A DNA stretch of 64,000 bases. Origin: Thermococcus henrietii. GTDB taxonomy: Archaea; Methanobacteriota_B; Thermococci; Thermococcales; Thermococcaceae. The translations under genes and the position numbers were made by a program. The notes under the pieces were generated by a model. That model was given only the letters and a program-made list of their open reading frames with translations, ran no database searches and had not been told where the DNA came from. The DNA lies in the NCBI RefSeq assembly GCF_900198835.1, contig NZ_LT900021.1, positions 1,364,001 through 1,428,000 on the forward strand, given 5' to 3'. Positions 9,088 to 17,702 of this stretch are shown one piece after another; positions within the stretch are counted from its first letter, which is position 1, and each line of letters begins with the position of its first letter.

Positions 9088-9639
9088 ATGAGAGTAGTGG
9101 TTGCAATAACCGGCGCGAGTGGAACAGTTTATGGAATCCGGCTCTCCGAAGTTCTTCGGAAACTTGGCCACGAGGTGATTCTTCTCGCAACGGAAACAGG
9201 GATAAAGGTTGCCCGCCACGAGCTCGGCGTTGAACTCATGCCAGATTACCCAGAGGACAACCTCTTCGCTCCCACGGCATCGGGTTCGTATCCCTTTGAC
9301 GCGATGGTAGTCGCCCCCTGCTCGATGAAGACCCTCTCAGCGATAGCGAACGGCTACGCCGACAACCTGATAACCAGAACCGCGGACGTTGCGTTGAAGG
9401 AAAGACGAAAGCTCGTGCTCCTCATTAGGGAGACACCACTTAACTCCATTCACATTGAGAATATGCTTAAGGCAAGCAGGGCGGGTGCAATTGTTATGCC
9501 AGCATCCCCTGGATTTTACACAAAGCCCAAAACTGTGGATGATATAATAAACTTTATAATCGGCAAAATCTTAGATATTCTGGAAATCAAACATGATATT
9601 TACCAGCGCTGGGGGATTCCCCATGGTACAGTTGGATGA
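9088..9639 (+). CDS. ubiX: UbiX-type flavin prenyltransferase
   Basis: 183 aa. Makes prenylated FMN, the cofactor of UbiD-type decarboxylases. Family marks: [13 protein letters not shown] at residues 7-19, [22 protein letters not shown] near 75-95, and [31 protein letters not shown] near 115-145. A UbiD partner is not in the window. The gene ends inside the start of the Lrp-type regulator. Confidence 0.93.
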   Translation: MRVVVAITGASGTVYGIRLSEVLRKLGHEVILLATETGIKVARHELGVELMPDYPEDNLFAPTASGSYPFDAMVVAPCSMKTLSAIANGYADNLITRTADVALKERRKLVLLIRETPLNSIHIENMLKASRAGAIVMPASPGFYTKPKTVDDIINFIIGKILDILEIKHDIYQRWGIPHGTVG

Positions 9640-10105
9640 CCTTGATAGGGCAATACTCAGACTCCTCAAGGAGGACGCTCGCCTGACGATATCCGAGATA
9701 GCGGAGAGGTTAAATAGACCAGAATCAACCATACACTTTAGAATCAAAAAGCTCCTGGAACGAGGTGTAATCGAGCGGTACACGATTATCCTAGGTGATT
9801 CACTTCGTCCAAAGGCAGTGGCGCTGATTTATATTCAAGCTGAAACCCCAATCATCGAAGACTTCCTTGAAAAGTACATCAGCTACATCATGAAGACGCT
9901 CTCGATTCTCCCCAACGTTCTTGCAGTCGCGAGGAGCGGCAAGGACAGCGTTATCGCGCTGGTTGGTGAGGAGAGCGAGGATAAACTCAACAAGTTCATA
10001 GACGAGACGATAAAGGTTCTACCAACGCTGAAGCGCGTGGAAGTGATTCCACTACAGGACTTCGTCAAAGGCGAGGATTTGATAGGTTTCCTCGTGAGGG
10101 TCTGA
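9623..10105 (+). CDS. Lrp/AsnC family transcription regulator
   Basis: 160 aa from ATG 9623, overlapping ubiX by 17 nt; an upstream start at 9593 would lie deeper in ubiX. Winged helix at residues ~5-55 ([41 protein letters not shown]) and a RAM-like alpha/beta domain after it. Probably a local or amino-acid-responsive regulator; targets unknown. Followed 2 bp later by cyaB. Confidence 0.88.
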   Translation: MVQLDDLDRAILRLLKEDARLTISEIAERLNRPESTIHFRIKKLLERGVIERYTIILGDSLRPKAVALIYIQAETPIIEDFLEKYISYIMKTLSILPNVLAVARSGKDSVIALVGEESEDKLNKFIDETIKVLPTLKRVEVIPLQDFVKGEDLIGFLVRV

Positions 10106-10106
10106 G

Positions 10107-10628
10107 ATGGAGGTTGAAGTGAAGTTCAAGGTTGATTTTGAGGAAGCAAAGCAAAAAATCGAGTCCCTTGGGGCCCTCTTCGTCAGGGAGGAGCTCCAGG
10201 AGGACGTTTATTTCTCCCTACCCCTCCCAAAGCTCCTCCGCGTGAGGAAGCTCGAAAACCTCGGGAAGGCTTTTCTGACCTACAAGGAAATCAAGGATCC
10301 GGGCAGGAACGAGGAGTTCGACGAACTTGAGGTCGAGGTCTCGGACTTCGACACAACCGTCGAGATTCTCAAGCGCCTCGGCTTCGAGGAAGACATAGTC
10401 GTGAGGAAGAGGAGACTCGTCTACCTCCTGGGCGATGTTACCTTCGAGCTCAACGACGTTGAAGGCCTCGGCGGTTTCCTCGACATAGAGGTCATCTCTG
10501 ATGACGTTGGGGAAGCGAAGAAGAAAATCTGGGAAGTTGCCAAGCTCCTCGGCCTGAGCGAGGAAGACGTTGAGCCCAGACTCTACCAGGAGCTCATAAG
10601 GGAAGCTATGAGAAAACAAGAAGGATGA
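10107..10628 (+). CDS. cyaB: CYTH-domain protein (class IV adenylate cyclase / triphosphatase, CyaB)
   Basis: 173 aa. Starts with the CYTH signature MEVEVKFKVD (ExExK), followed by LRVRK (near residue 47), TYKEIKDPG, EFDELEVEV and FLDIEVIS, the acidic and basic residues lining a triphosphate tunnel. Archaeal members act as adenylate cyclases or inorganic/thiamine triphosphatases; the activity here is not decidable. Co-transcribed with the Lrp regulator. Confidence 0.88.
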   Translation: MEVEVKFKVDFEEAKQKIESLGALFVREELQEDVYFSLPLPKLLRVRKLENLGKAFLTYKEIKDPGRNEEFDELEVEVSDFDTTVEILKRLGFEEDIVVRKRRLVYLLGDVTFELNDVEGLGGFLDIEVISDDVGEAKKKIWEVAKLLGLSEEDVEPRLYQELIREAMRKQEG

Positions 10629-10653
10629 AAAAAGCTGACCTAGGACCCGTTTC

Positions 10654-11847
10654 TCACTTGGCCGTCGCGACTATCTTGATTATGTCGTTGAACTCCAGCT
10701 CGTAGTCCTCTCCGACGCGCCTCTTCGTTCTGGCGTTTACCGCGTAGAGGAACGTCTTCCCGAGGTCGGTGTGGACCTTATACGCTAAATCCCTTGGCGT
10801 CGAGCCCTTCGGGAGCAGGTAGACGTGGGGCAAGACGTTGCCGAACTGGTCGGTGAGCTTGTTCTCGTCCTGAACCGGGTAAACCGGAATGAGGTTGAGC
10901 AACTCGAAGACGGCCCGGTTTATGACCTCCTGAACGCCGGTCGAGCCGAACCTCTTGAGGACCTTCTCCCTGATGAGCTCCAGAGCCTTTTCCTGCTTGG
11001 GGTTCATCTTCTTGACAATTTTGAAGTCGCTCGAGCCCGGAATGTATTCGATGAAGCCTGCCTTTGCCGCCTTCCTGAGGGTCAGCTCCGCTGCCGCTGA
11101 AGTGGGAACGACGATGTAGCCCCTTTTCCTTCCCTCCTCGATGAGCCTCTTGATTTGCTCGTCTGTGGCGGCATCTGCCTTGTTCGCGGCTATTATTATC
11201 GGCTTGTTGATTTTTCTCAGCTCGCGGACGAAGGAGAGCAAATCCTCATCGCTCCACTTGGTGGGGTCGCCCGGAAGGCCCACCTTGTGAATCGCTTCCC
11301 ACACATCCTCCTCAGTCACCCCAATTCCGGAGAGGTGGTCGGCTATGGCCTGCTCTAATTTCATGTGCTGGAGTTTAATCCTCTTCGCAAACTTCTCCCA
11401 GCCCTTCTTGAGGATTCCGTAAATCCAGTAGTCTATCTCCCTCTCAAGGAACTCGATGTCCTCAACGGGGTCGTGGTAATCCGTCGGCTGGCCTTCCGCA
11501 TCGGTCTTTCCGGTGGCGTCTACCACGTGGATTAAGGCGGAGGCCATCCTCAGATCGTCGAGGAACTTGTTGCCCAGACCGCGCCCTTCGTGAGCTCCAG
11601 GAACGAGACCGGCAACGTCAATCATCTTTATCGGAATCAGGGCCTTCCCATCGCGGTACTCGTAGTTCTGAGGGTTCGGCTCACAGCCGAGCTCCTTGCA
11701 GGGGTGCTCCGCTATGGCATAGCTCACGCCGACGTTGGCGTCGATGGTGGTGAACGGATAGTTCGCTATATCAACGTCAACGAGCGTCGCCGCTGAGAAG
11801 AAAGTTGACTTTCCGACGTTTGGCTTTCCCACAACGCCTATCTCCAT
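10654..11847 (-). CDS. YchF/Obg-related GTP-binding protein with TGS domain
   Basis: 397 aa from ATG 11847 (GGTGGGAGGA just upstream); the ORF opens further back but without a start signal. P-loop GKPNVGKST at residues 7-15, switch region [15 protein letters not shown]3 motif, NKAD G4 motif, and a C-terminal TGS domain ([33 protein letters not shown]). COG0012-type ribosome-associated P-loop ATPase/GTPase. Diverges from the MBL gene at 11931. Confidence 0.88.
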   Translation of the reverse strand: MEIGVVGKPNVGKSTFFSAATLVDVDIANYPFTTIDANVGVSYAIAEHPCKELGCEPNPQNYEYRDGKALIPIKMIDVAGLVPGAHEGRGLGNKFLDDLRMASALIHVVDATGKTDAEGQPTDYHDPVEDIEFLEREIDYWIYGILKKGWEKFAKRIKLQHMKLEQAIADHLSGIGVTEEDVWEAIHKVGLPGDPTKWSDEDLLSFVRELRKINKPIIIAANKADAATDEQIKRLIEEGRKRGYIVVPTSAAAELTLRKAAKAGFIEYIPGSSDFKIVKKMNPKQEKALELIREKVLKRFGSTGVQEVINRAVFELLNLIPVYPVQDENKLTDQFGNVLPHVYLLPKGSTPRDLAYKVHTDLGKTFLYAVNARTKRRVGEDYELEFNDIIKIVATAK

Positions 11848-11930
11848 TCCTCCCACCGGCCTAAATTGGGGAGAGGGTTTTAAGGGGTTTCGGCCGAAAG
11901 GCATAAACGCTCCCGTGCCCATTATACCCG

Positions 11931-12764
11931 GTGGTTCCCTTGAGGGTTTACGTCCTGGTCGAGGATTACTCGGGTTATGAGAGCCCGTTCCTTGCCCAGC
12001 ACGGTGTCAGCTTCCTAATCGAGGCCGATGGGAAGAGAATCCTCTTCGATGCCGGCCAGAGCGCAGAGCCAATACTCCACAACATGAGGCTCCTTGGGAT
12101 AGAACCGGCCTCAATAGACTACGTCTTTCTGAGCCACTGCCACTACGACCACACCGGCGGGCTCTTGGGAATTTTAAGGGCCATTGGGAGGCGCGTTCCG
12201 GTTGTAGCGCACCCCTCGATTTTCAGAAGGCACTTCATCACGAAGCCATACCTCCGCGAGGTCGGCCTTCCCTTTGGGCGGAAGGAAGTTGAAGAGCTGG
12301 CAGACCTCTACCTCACCGCCGACCCGCTTCCAATAACGGAGAACGTCCTCTCAACCGGCGAAATAACCGCGAGGGAGGACTTTGAAAGGGCCGAGCTTGA
12401 GGTTTACACCATCGAGAACGGAAAGGTCGTGAGGAACGAACTGAGGGATGACATGAGCCTCATCGCTAAGACTCCAGAAGGACTCGTTGTTATAAGCGGT
12501 TGCAGTCACGCGGGGATAGTGAGCATAGTGAAGCACGCGGTACGGCTGACGGGGGAGGAGCGCGTTAAGGCGGTCATCGGGGGCTTTCACCTGATTGAAG
12601 CGGGCGATGAGAGGATAAGGAAGACTGCCGAAGAGTTTCAGAGGCTCGGCGTTGAGGAGGTCTACACCGGGCACTGCACCGGCCTGAGGGCAGAGGCAGA
12701 GTTCCTGAAGGCCTACGGCGAGCGCTTCCACAAGCTCCACGCCGGAATGGTCATCGAGCTCTGA
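11931..12764 (+). CDS. MBL-fold hydrolase, dihydropterin/RFAP-type (COG1237)
   Basis: 277 aa from GTG 11931; TTG 11940 is possible and is better spaced from GGTGGT. Motif [11 protein letters not shown] near residue 66 plus SGCSHAGI and GGFHL follow the pattern of the family annotated as 7,8-dihydropterin-6-methyl-4-(beta-D-ribofuranosyl)aminobenzene 5'-phosphate synthase, linked to tetrahydromethanopterin synthesis in methanogens. Thermococcales do not make full methanopterin, so the real substrate is uncertain. Convergent with the aspartate racemase gene (14-bp overlap). Confidence 0.82.
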   Translation: MVPLRVYVLVEDYSGYESPFLAQHGVSFLIEADGKRILFDAGQSAEPILHNMRLLGIEPASIDYVFLSHCHYDHTGGLLGILRAIGRRVPVVAHPSIFRRHFITKPYLREVGLPFGRKEVEELADLYLTADPLPITENVLSTGEITAREDFERAELEVYTIENGKVVRNELRDDMSLIAKTPEGLVVISGCSHAGIVSIVKHAVRLTGEERVKAVIGGFHLIEAGDERIRKTAEEFQRLGVEEVYTGHCTGLRAEAEFLKAYGERFHKLHAGMVIEL

Positions 12765-13458
12765 GCTCCTCAAGTCCGAGGGCAAGCCTTACGGACTTCT
12801 CGGCTATGACGTCCATCGGGTCAATCAGGGGGACGCTCAGGTCGTCCGGCTTGAGCGCGACGCTGACCTCAGTACAGCCGGCTATTATTCCGTCAACCCT
12901 CTTTTCGAGCTTCTTCGCGACCCGCAGGAGGAGTTCCCGCCCGTAGGCAACGTTTCCGGCCTTGACTCCCCTGTATATCCCCTCCATTACAAGCTCCTGC
13001 CCGGTCCTGTCCGGCGTCGCAATGGCTATTCCTCTCTTCAGGAGTGCGCGGTGGTAGACGAGGCCCTTTATCGTTCCGTCAGTTGCGAGAAGGCCCACCT
13101 TCCTGAGGCCCATCTCCCTCACGCGTTCTGCAGTTTCTTCGACCATGTTGACGAGTGGAATCCGTATGGCCTTCTGAATGTCCTCTGCGAAAAAGTGAGC
13201 CGTGTTGCAGGGCATTATTATGAAGTCTGCCCCCCAGCTCTCAAGCTTCTTCGCGCCCTCTATCAGCTCGGGCCTCGGGTCCTCGCCTCTGCCGAGGATA
13301 TATGCCGTTCTGTCGGGGATTTTCGGGTTGTTGTAGATGATGATACGCGGGTGCTCCTGGTCCCTCTTTGCAGGGGTTTTCTCAACTATCCTCCGGAAGA
13401 GCTCGGCCGTCGCGAGCGGGCCCATCCCGCCGAGAATTCCGATGATTCTTTCGGTCAT
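12751..13458 (-). CDS. Aspartate/glutamate racemase family protein
   Basis: 235 aa from ATG 13458 (GGTGGTTTG before it). Motifs [15 protein letters not shown] (residues 7-21), MPCNTAHFF with the first catalytic cysteine, and [10 protein letters not shown] with the second. These two cysteines are the racemase proton relay, and [11 protein letters not shown] follows as usual. Pyridoxal-independent interconversion of L- and D-aspartate is the expected reaction; Thermococcales are known to contain D-aspartate. Confidence 0.9.
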   Translation of the reverse strand: MTERIIGILGGMGPLATAELFRRIVEKTPAKRDQEHPRIIIYNNPKIPDRTAYILGRGEDPRPELIEGAKKLESWGADFIIMPCNTAHFFAEDIQKAIRIPLVNMVEETAERVREMGLRKVGLLATDGTIKGLVYHRALLKRGIAIATPDRTGQELVMEGIYRGVKAGNVAYGRELLLRVAKKLEKRVDGIIAGCTEVSVALKPDDLSVPLIDPMDVIAEKSVRLALGLEELRAR

Positions 13459-13484
13459 CAAACCACCGTTACACGTTTTTGGGA

Positions 13485-13550
13485 AACATTTTTAAACTTG
13501 GCTACTATGTCCAAATCAAACATGTCTCTACAAGACATGTCTGGGTGAGG
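13485..13550 (+). promoter_or_regulatory. Promoter and palindromic operator of the oleate hydratase gene
   Basis: A TATA-like ATTTTTAAAC lies near 13487-13496. At 13520-13540, about where transcription should start, is the inverted repeat ACATGTCT-CTACA-AGACATGT, followed by GGTGAGG (13544-13550) and ATG 13554. A repressor bound here would block initiation; an RNA hairpin just before the RBS is the alternative. Confidence 0.6.
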
Positions 13551-13553
13551 AAT

Positions 13554-15218
13554 ATGCTGAACTACAAGAGGACGACCCCGAAGAAGGTTCCGGACATCGA
13601 GGAGAGGAAGGCCTACATGGTCGGTGGGGGCATAGCCTCCCTCGCGGCGGCGGTTTTCCTCATAAGGGACGCCAGAATGCCTGGAGAGAACATATACATC
13701 ATCGAGAAGACCCCCGTAAACGGAGGCTGTCTGGACGGCTCCGGGGACCCTGAGAACGGCTACCTCCTCCGCGGTGGCAGGATGTTCGAGGAGCACTACG
13801 AAGCGACCTGGGATTTGCTTGGAAGCATCCCCTCCCTTGACGACCCTGAAAAGACAATCCTCGACGAAGTGGTCGAGTTCAACAGGGAGTACGTTGGCTC
13901 CTCCAAGTGCAGGCTCGTCGGAACTCCAGGCAAAAAGGTTGACTTCTCCAAGTACGGGTTAACCCTCAGACACCTTAACGAGATGAACGAGCTCCTCATA
14001 ACGCCGGAGGAGGGGCTCGGTGGGGTAACAATCGAACAGTGGTTCTCCAAGGACTTCTTCGAGACGAACTTCTGGTATTTCTGGGCAACGATGTTCGCCT
14101 TCCAGCCCTGGCACAGCGTTGCCGAGATGAGGCGCTACATGCTCCGCTTCATGCACCTCGTTCCGGGAATGAACAGAATCGAGGGCGTCCTCAGAACCCC
14201 CTATAACCAGTACGATTCAATAATCCTTCCAATCCAGAAGTGGCTCCAGGAGAGGGGAGTCAACTTCATCATGGGCACCAAGGTAGTTGACGTTGAAATC
14301 GAAGAAATCGACGGCAGGAAATACGTCACCAAGCTCTACACGAAGGGCCAGCATGAAGGGGTTATAGAGGTCAACCCAAAGGACCTCGTTTTCATAACCC
14401 TCGGCTCGATGGTTGACAACTCCACCTACGGCGACTTCGAGCACCCGCCCGTTCTCAACAGGGGCGAAGGCGACAGCTGGAGGCTCTGGCGGAACCTCGT
14501 CAAGAAGGACCCGTCCCTCGGAAACCCAGATGCGTTCGCCTCGAATATCGACAGGACCAAGTGGGAGTCCTTCACGATAACTTTCAAGGGTGAGGAGTTC
14601 ATCAAGATGCTCGAAGAGTTCACCGGCAACAGGACCGGAACCGGCGGACTGGTGACCTTCAAGGACTCCTCCTGGCTCATGTCGATAGTGGCCTTCAGGC
14701 AACCCCACTTCAGGAACCAGCCGAAGGATGTAACAGTAATCTGGGGCTACGGCCTCTTCGTGGACAGGGAGGGCGACTACATTAAGAAGCCGATGAGCCA
14801 GTGCACGGGGAAGGAGATATTCCTTGAGCTCCTCTACCACCTCGGCTGGCTTGATAAGAAGGACGAACTCCTTGAGACCGTCATAAACGTCAGAACCGCG
14901 ATGATGCCATACATAACCGCCCATTTCATGCCGAGGAAGCCCGGCGACAGGCCTCCGGTGGTGCCCGAGAACTACGGAAACCTCGCCCTCATGGGCCAGT
15001 ACGTTGAGGTTCCTGGCGAGTGCGTCTTCACCGTCGAGTACTCCGTCAAGTCGGCGATGATTGGCGTTTACAGTCTCCTCGACCTCGGCAGGGAGGCGCC
15101 GGAAGCCTACAAGCCCTACAGGAGGATAGACTACCTCCTCAAGGCGGCGGAAACCCTCGTTGACGACGACAAAAAGGAGATGCTGAAGAGGAGCCTGAAC
15201 CTCTTCCTCTTCGGCTGA
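13554..15218 (+). CDS. ohyA: Oleate hydratase (myosin-cross-reactive antigen family)
   Basis: 554 aa, FAD-dependent; hydrates the cis double bond of unsaturated fatty acids to hydroxy acids. Start set by GGTGAGG before ATG 13554. FAD-binding GGGIASLAAAVFLIRD at residues 24-39; RGGRMFEEHYEATWDLLGSIPSL (about 80-102) carries the family's catalytic-glutamate region; PYNQYDSIILPIQKWL and the C-terminal VEVPGECVFTVEYSVKSAM are also diagnostic. Mostly a bacterial family, and archaeal membranes are made of isoprenoid ethers, so a role in detoxifying or using environmental fatty acids is my inference. Own promoter with a strong palindrome. Confidence 0.9.
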   Translation: MLNYKRTTPKKVPDIEERKAYMVGGGIASLAAAVFLIRDARMPGENIYIIEKTPVNGGCLDGSGDPENGYLLRGGRMFEEHYEATWDLLGSIPSLDDPEKTILDEVVEFNREYVGSSKCRLVGTPGKKVDFSKYGLTLRHLNEMNELLITPEEGLGGVTIEQWFSKDFFETNFWYFWATMFAFQPWHSVAEMRRYMLRFMHLVPGMNRIEGVLRTPYNQYDSIILPIQKWLQERGVNFIMGTKVVDVEIEEIDGRKYVTKLYTKGQHEGVIEVNPKDLVFITLGSMVDNSTYGDFEHPPVLNRGEGDSWRLWRNLVKKDPSLGNPDAFASNIDRTKWESFTITFKGEEFIKMLEEFTGNRTGTGGLVTFKDSSWLMSIVAFRQPHFRNQPKDVTVIWGYGLFVDREGDYIKKPMSQCTGKEIFLELLYHLGWLDKKDELLETVINVRTAMMPYITAHFMPRKPGDRPPVVPENYGNLALMGQYVEVPGECVFTVEYSVKSAMIGVYSLLDLGREAPEAYKPYRRIDYLLKAAETLVDDDKKEMLKRSLNLFLFG

Positions 15219-15219
15219 C

Positions 15220-15232
15220 CCCTCTTTTTTTA
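15220..15232. terminator. T-rich terminator between convergent genes
   Basis: CCTCTTTTTTTTAC directly after the oleate hydratase stop codon. Eight consecutive T residues are a typical archaeal intrinsic termination signal; the cupin gene ends from the other side at 15230. Confidence 0.5.
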
Positions 15233-15574
15233 CTCTTCCAGCCACACCGAATCGTCGCCCTGGTAGTTAAGCTTCACGACGAAGAGCCTGAACGGTTCGT
15301 CCTTCTCGTTGACGACCCAGTGAACGGTTTTCGGCTTGACGAGGAAGATGTCGTCCGGCTTCGCGAGGTACTCGGTCTCACCGATGCCGAGCTTAGCTTC
15401 ACCGCTCATTATGTAGAACAGCTCGTACTGGTGGAGGTGGTAGTGCTTCTTAACAGTCTGCCCCGGCTTAACCTCGACTATCTGGGCGTACGAGCCTTCG
15501 GGGAGCTCTCCTTCAAAGAGTGGGAGCTTTCTGTAGGTGCCCCTGTCTATGAGGTTTTTGATTTCGGCCTTCAT
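15230..15574 (-). CDS. Cupin-domain protein, 114 aa
   Basis: From ATG 15574 (MKAEIKNLIDRGTY); an upstream start adds 13 residues with no better signal. Single cupin fold: HYHLHQYELFYIMSGEAKLGIGE supplies metal-binding histidines and glutamate, and KPKTVHWVVNE the second histidine. QIVEVKPGQTVKKHYH is typical of small mannose-6-phosphate-isomerase-like cupins. Function unknown; convergent with ohyA. Confidence 0.85.
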   Translation of the reverse strand: MKAEIKNLIDRGTYRKLPLFEGELPEGSYAQIVEVKPGQTVKKHYHLHQYELFYIMSGEAKLGIGETEYLAKPDDIFLVKPKTVHWVVNEKDEPFRLFVVKLNYQGDDSVWLEE

Positions 15575-15623
15575 GTAGTGAGATGGGGGGAATAAAAAAT
15601 AAAGCTTTTCCATAAGAGACGGT

Positions 15624-16673
15624 TCAATGAAGGATGGGCTCTACAACAACCTCATCAACGACTTCAATCTTTGAACTCCAAACACTTCCCTGCCCTCTGG
15701 CCTCGATGTGAACCGAGGACAGAAATGGCCCGGTTAACCGGTTTTCGGCCTTTCCACGGAATATAACCCACACTGCAGGACTGCAACCTTTTGCCGACAG
15801 ACTCATGGTCACCTCTCTGCTCGAATTCCCCGAGAAGTCACTCTCGTAGTATGCCCCGTCGCTGTAGAGGCCCGATAAGTCGAGCGGGCGCTGTGTGTAC
15901 ACCAAATCCCCGGGAGCTGAGAGCTCGGCGCAGTAGCTATCGGGTGGCTCGGGGCCTTTTGAGTCCGGTTTTTTCAGTGCACCCAGCGGTTGGATGCCCT
16001 TTTTGAGCCCGTCAAGCATCGAAGACAGGTAATTCTCAAGCTCCAGCCTGTAGGTCTCGTTTCTCCCGAGCCTCCTGGGGACCAGCACGGACAGCGACCA
16101 GTTGCCATAGTCCCAGGGAACCCAAACTTCAAGCCCGTAACTTCTGTTTTCCCCTTTAAGGGTAACATCCGGCAGGGCAAACTCACTAACTCCCAGTTCA
16201 CTGACTTTAATCCTCTTGGGAAGGCCCGGTTCTCTAAACACGGCCCTTATGGATAAAACTGTGCATTCGCCTTTCTTTAGATAACCCCTGTACTTTATCA
16301 TCCCGTTTTCATAGCTGAAGTTTGAGATTGTGGTGTTGACCATACGAAACTTCCCCACTTCCTTGGGGATATTTTCGAGAAATCCCGGCGGATACGCGCC
16401 GGATGGAAGAAGGACATAGGCAGCGGCTCTATCATCTATCCATCCCCGGGGTGTTATGTTGACGGACACCCTTCCGCCGGCCAGTGAGCACAGGAGAATG
16501 TGGATGGTGTACCCCGTGCTGTCGAGCACTTCAAGGGATTTTGAATACACCCCACCCGCGAACTTCACGTCCTCAGTTTTAGTGTTTGGCCCCGGAGTGT
16601 TATGAGAACTCTCGCTAAAAATCGCGACCAAGAGGATGAGAAAGAATAAAATCACCACGGAGTATTTTTTCAT
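15624..16673 (-). CDS. Membrane-anchored extracellular protein, 349 aa
   Basis: From ATG 16673 with GGGTGA 6 nt upstream (a GTG at 16682 overlaps the preceding gene). One N-terminal hydrophobic segment (VVILFFLILLVAIF, residues ~5-18), then a beta-rich exported domain with many N-glycosylation-type sites and four scattered cysteines (e.g. HILLCSLAGG, KKGECTVLS, SYCAELSAP, AKGCSPAVW). No family recognised. Follows, and is coupled to, the putative secreted peptidase, so the two may act together at the surface. Confidence 0.75.
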   Translation of the reverse strand: MKKYSVVILFFLILLVAIFSESSHNTPGPNTKTEDVKFAGGVYSKSLEVLDSTGYTIHILLCSLAGGRVSVNITPRGWIDDRAAAYVLLPSGAYPPGFLENIPKEVGKFRMVNTTISNFSYENGMIKYRGYLKKGECTVLSIRAVFREPGLPKRIKVSELGVSEFALPDVTLKGENRSYGLEVWVPWDYGNWSLSVLVPRRLGRNETYRLELENYLSSMLDGLKKGIQPLGALKKPDSKGPEPPDSYCAELSAPGDLVYTQRPLDLSGLYSDGAYYESDFSGNSSREVTMSLSAKGCSPAVWVIFRGKAENRLTGPFLSSVHIEARGQGSVWSSKIEVVDEVVVEPILH

Positions 16674-16678
16674 GCCGC

Positions 16679-17494
16679 TCACCCAAGCCTCCAGTTCTTA
16701 TCCCCATCCAGCTCGAACGCCGCTTTTCCCTCAATGTACCGCTCCCACCAGCTGGGTTGGATAGATTCCATAGCTTCATAGGCTGTTTTCCCGCGGTCGA
16801 GCATTTCCCAGAACCTCTTACCTTTCTGTTTTATTACACTGAGAGAGATTGGCTTGTCAGTTCCAATGTAGACTTGATACTGTGCTCCGCGCCTGAGCTT
16901 AAATGAGTCACAGCCCAAGACAAAGATTAATGCACTACTGAAGTCTGCATGGACATAGGAATATAAATCCCACATCCCCCTTGACGATACCCCATAGTTG
17001 CCCGAGGGAGTTTCTAGGAGTATGAAGCCAGAAACCTCGTTATCCTGATTTAATTCGGCAGTGTGCCCGTAGTAATACCACACCTTAATCTTAGCGTTAC
17101 GAGCAGCGTTATAATACTCTGCCATGCATCTATCCCTGTGTGAGATACAACTCTGGTCGTGTCCTCTTGACCACGCATTCCAGACAAAAACTGGGTATCC
17201 ATGCCGAGAAAGTATCTGTGTAACGTAGGATGTGTGGTCATAATCGACAGACGGGTCCGGGATGAATGTTATCACGGCAAGTACACCACTGCTTCCACCG
17301 CCACCGGGTGTCACCGCCTTGATTGAGGTGCCATCAATGCCTTTTCCAGGGGCGAAGACGCCTAACCAATGAAGGATGCTCCCCGAATCAACTTGGGTTG
17401 CGTTCTCCATGGCAACTTTGGTAGCACTTGCCAGACTGTACGCTCCAACCAACACCAAAACCACAAACACGGCCAGCAGTGCACGCCTCCGCAT
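16679..17494 (-). CDS. Secreted protein with caspase-like (clan CD) features
   Basis: 271 aa with a signal peptide (residues 5-24, VFVVLVLVGAYSLASA). VWYYYGHTAEL puts H144 after a hydrophobic strand, and ALIFVLGCDSF puts C195 after the next one. Histidine and cysteine at the ends of consecutive beta strands is the clan CD (caspase/gingipain/CHAT) active-site layout, although the usual order His-Gly is here Gly-His. Cysteines C116 and C123 may form a disulfide. Substrate-like partner may be the anchored protein encoded next, with a 4-nt-scale overlap. Family call is inference. Confidence 0.6.
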   Translation of the reverse strand: MRRRALLAVFVVLVLVGAYSLASATKVAMENATQVDSGSILHWLGVFAPGKGIDGTSIKAVTPGGGGSSGVLAVITFIPDPSVDYDHTSYVTQILSRHGYPVFVWNAWSRGHDQSCISHRDRCMAEYYNAARNAKIKVWYYYGHTAELNQDNEVSGFILLETPSGNYGVSSRGMWDLYSYVHADFSSALIFVLGCDSFKLRRGAQYQVYIGTDKPISLSVIKQKGKRFWEMLDRGKTAYEAMESIQPSWWERYIEGKAAFELDGDKNWRLG

Positions 17495-17617
17495 CGATTC
17501 CCCTCCAACGGGTTCTTTCGTTAACTTCTTTGCAATTTATTGCATATAACATTTTCGCTCGGAAAGAATTAGTAATGAACGTTGTTATACATCTGTCTTA
17601 TAATTGAGTAATACTTA

Positions 17618-17656
17618 CCTTTCGATTCCCATCGAAAGGCTCAAAAGACTTTTATA
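17618..17656 (+). promoter_or_regulatory. Palindrome and TATA box upstream of tldD
   Basis: A perfect inverted repeat CCTTTCGAT-TCCC-ATCGAAAGG occupies 17618-17639, immediately upstream of a TATA element CTTTTATAG (about 17648-17656). Position next to the BRE/TATA suggests a regulator site; I know no Thermococcales regulator with this motif. Confidence 0.5.
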
Positions 17657-17702
17657 GTTGTTCATCCCACAGGTATTTGGACAAACGTCAACGGTGATGA
17701 CC

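Noticed and set aside
14217-15245. 342-codon antisense frame in the oleate hydratase gene
   Set aside because: Exact antisense of conserved coding sequence; no start signal and amino-acid composition typical of a shadow.
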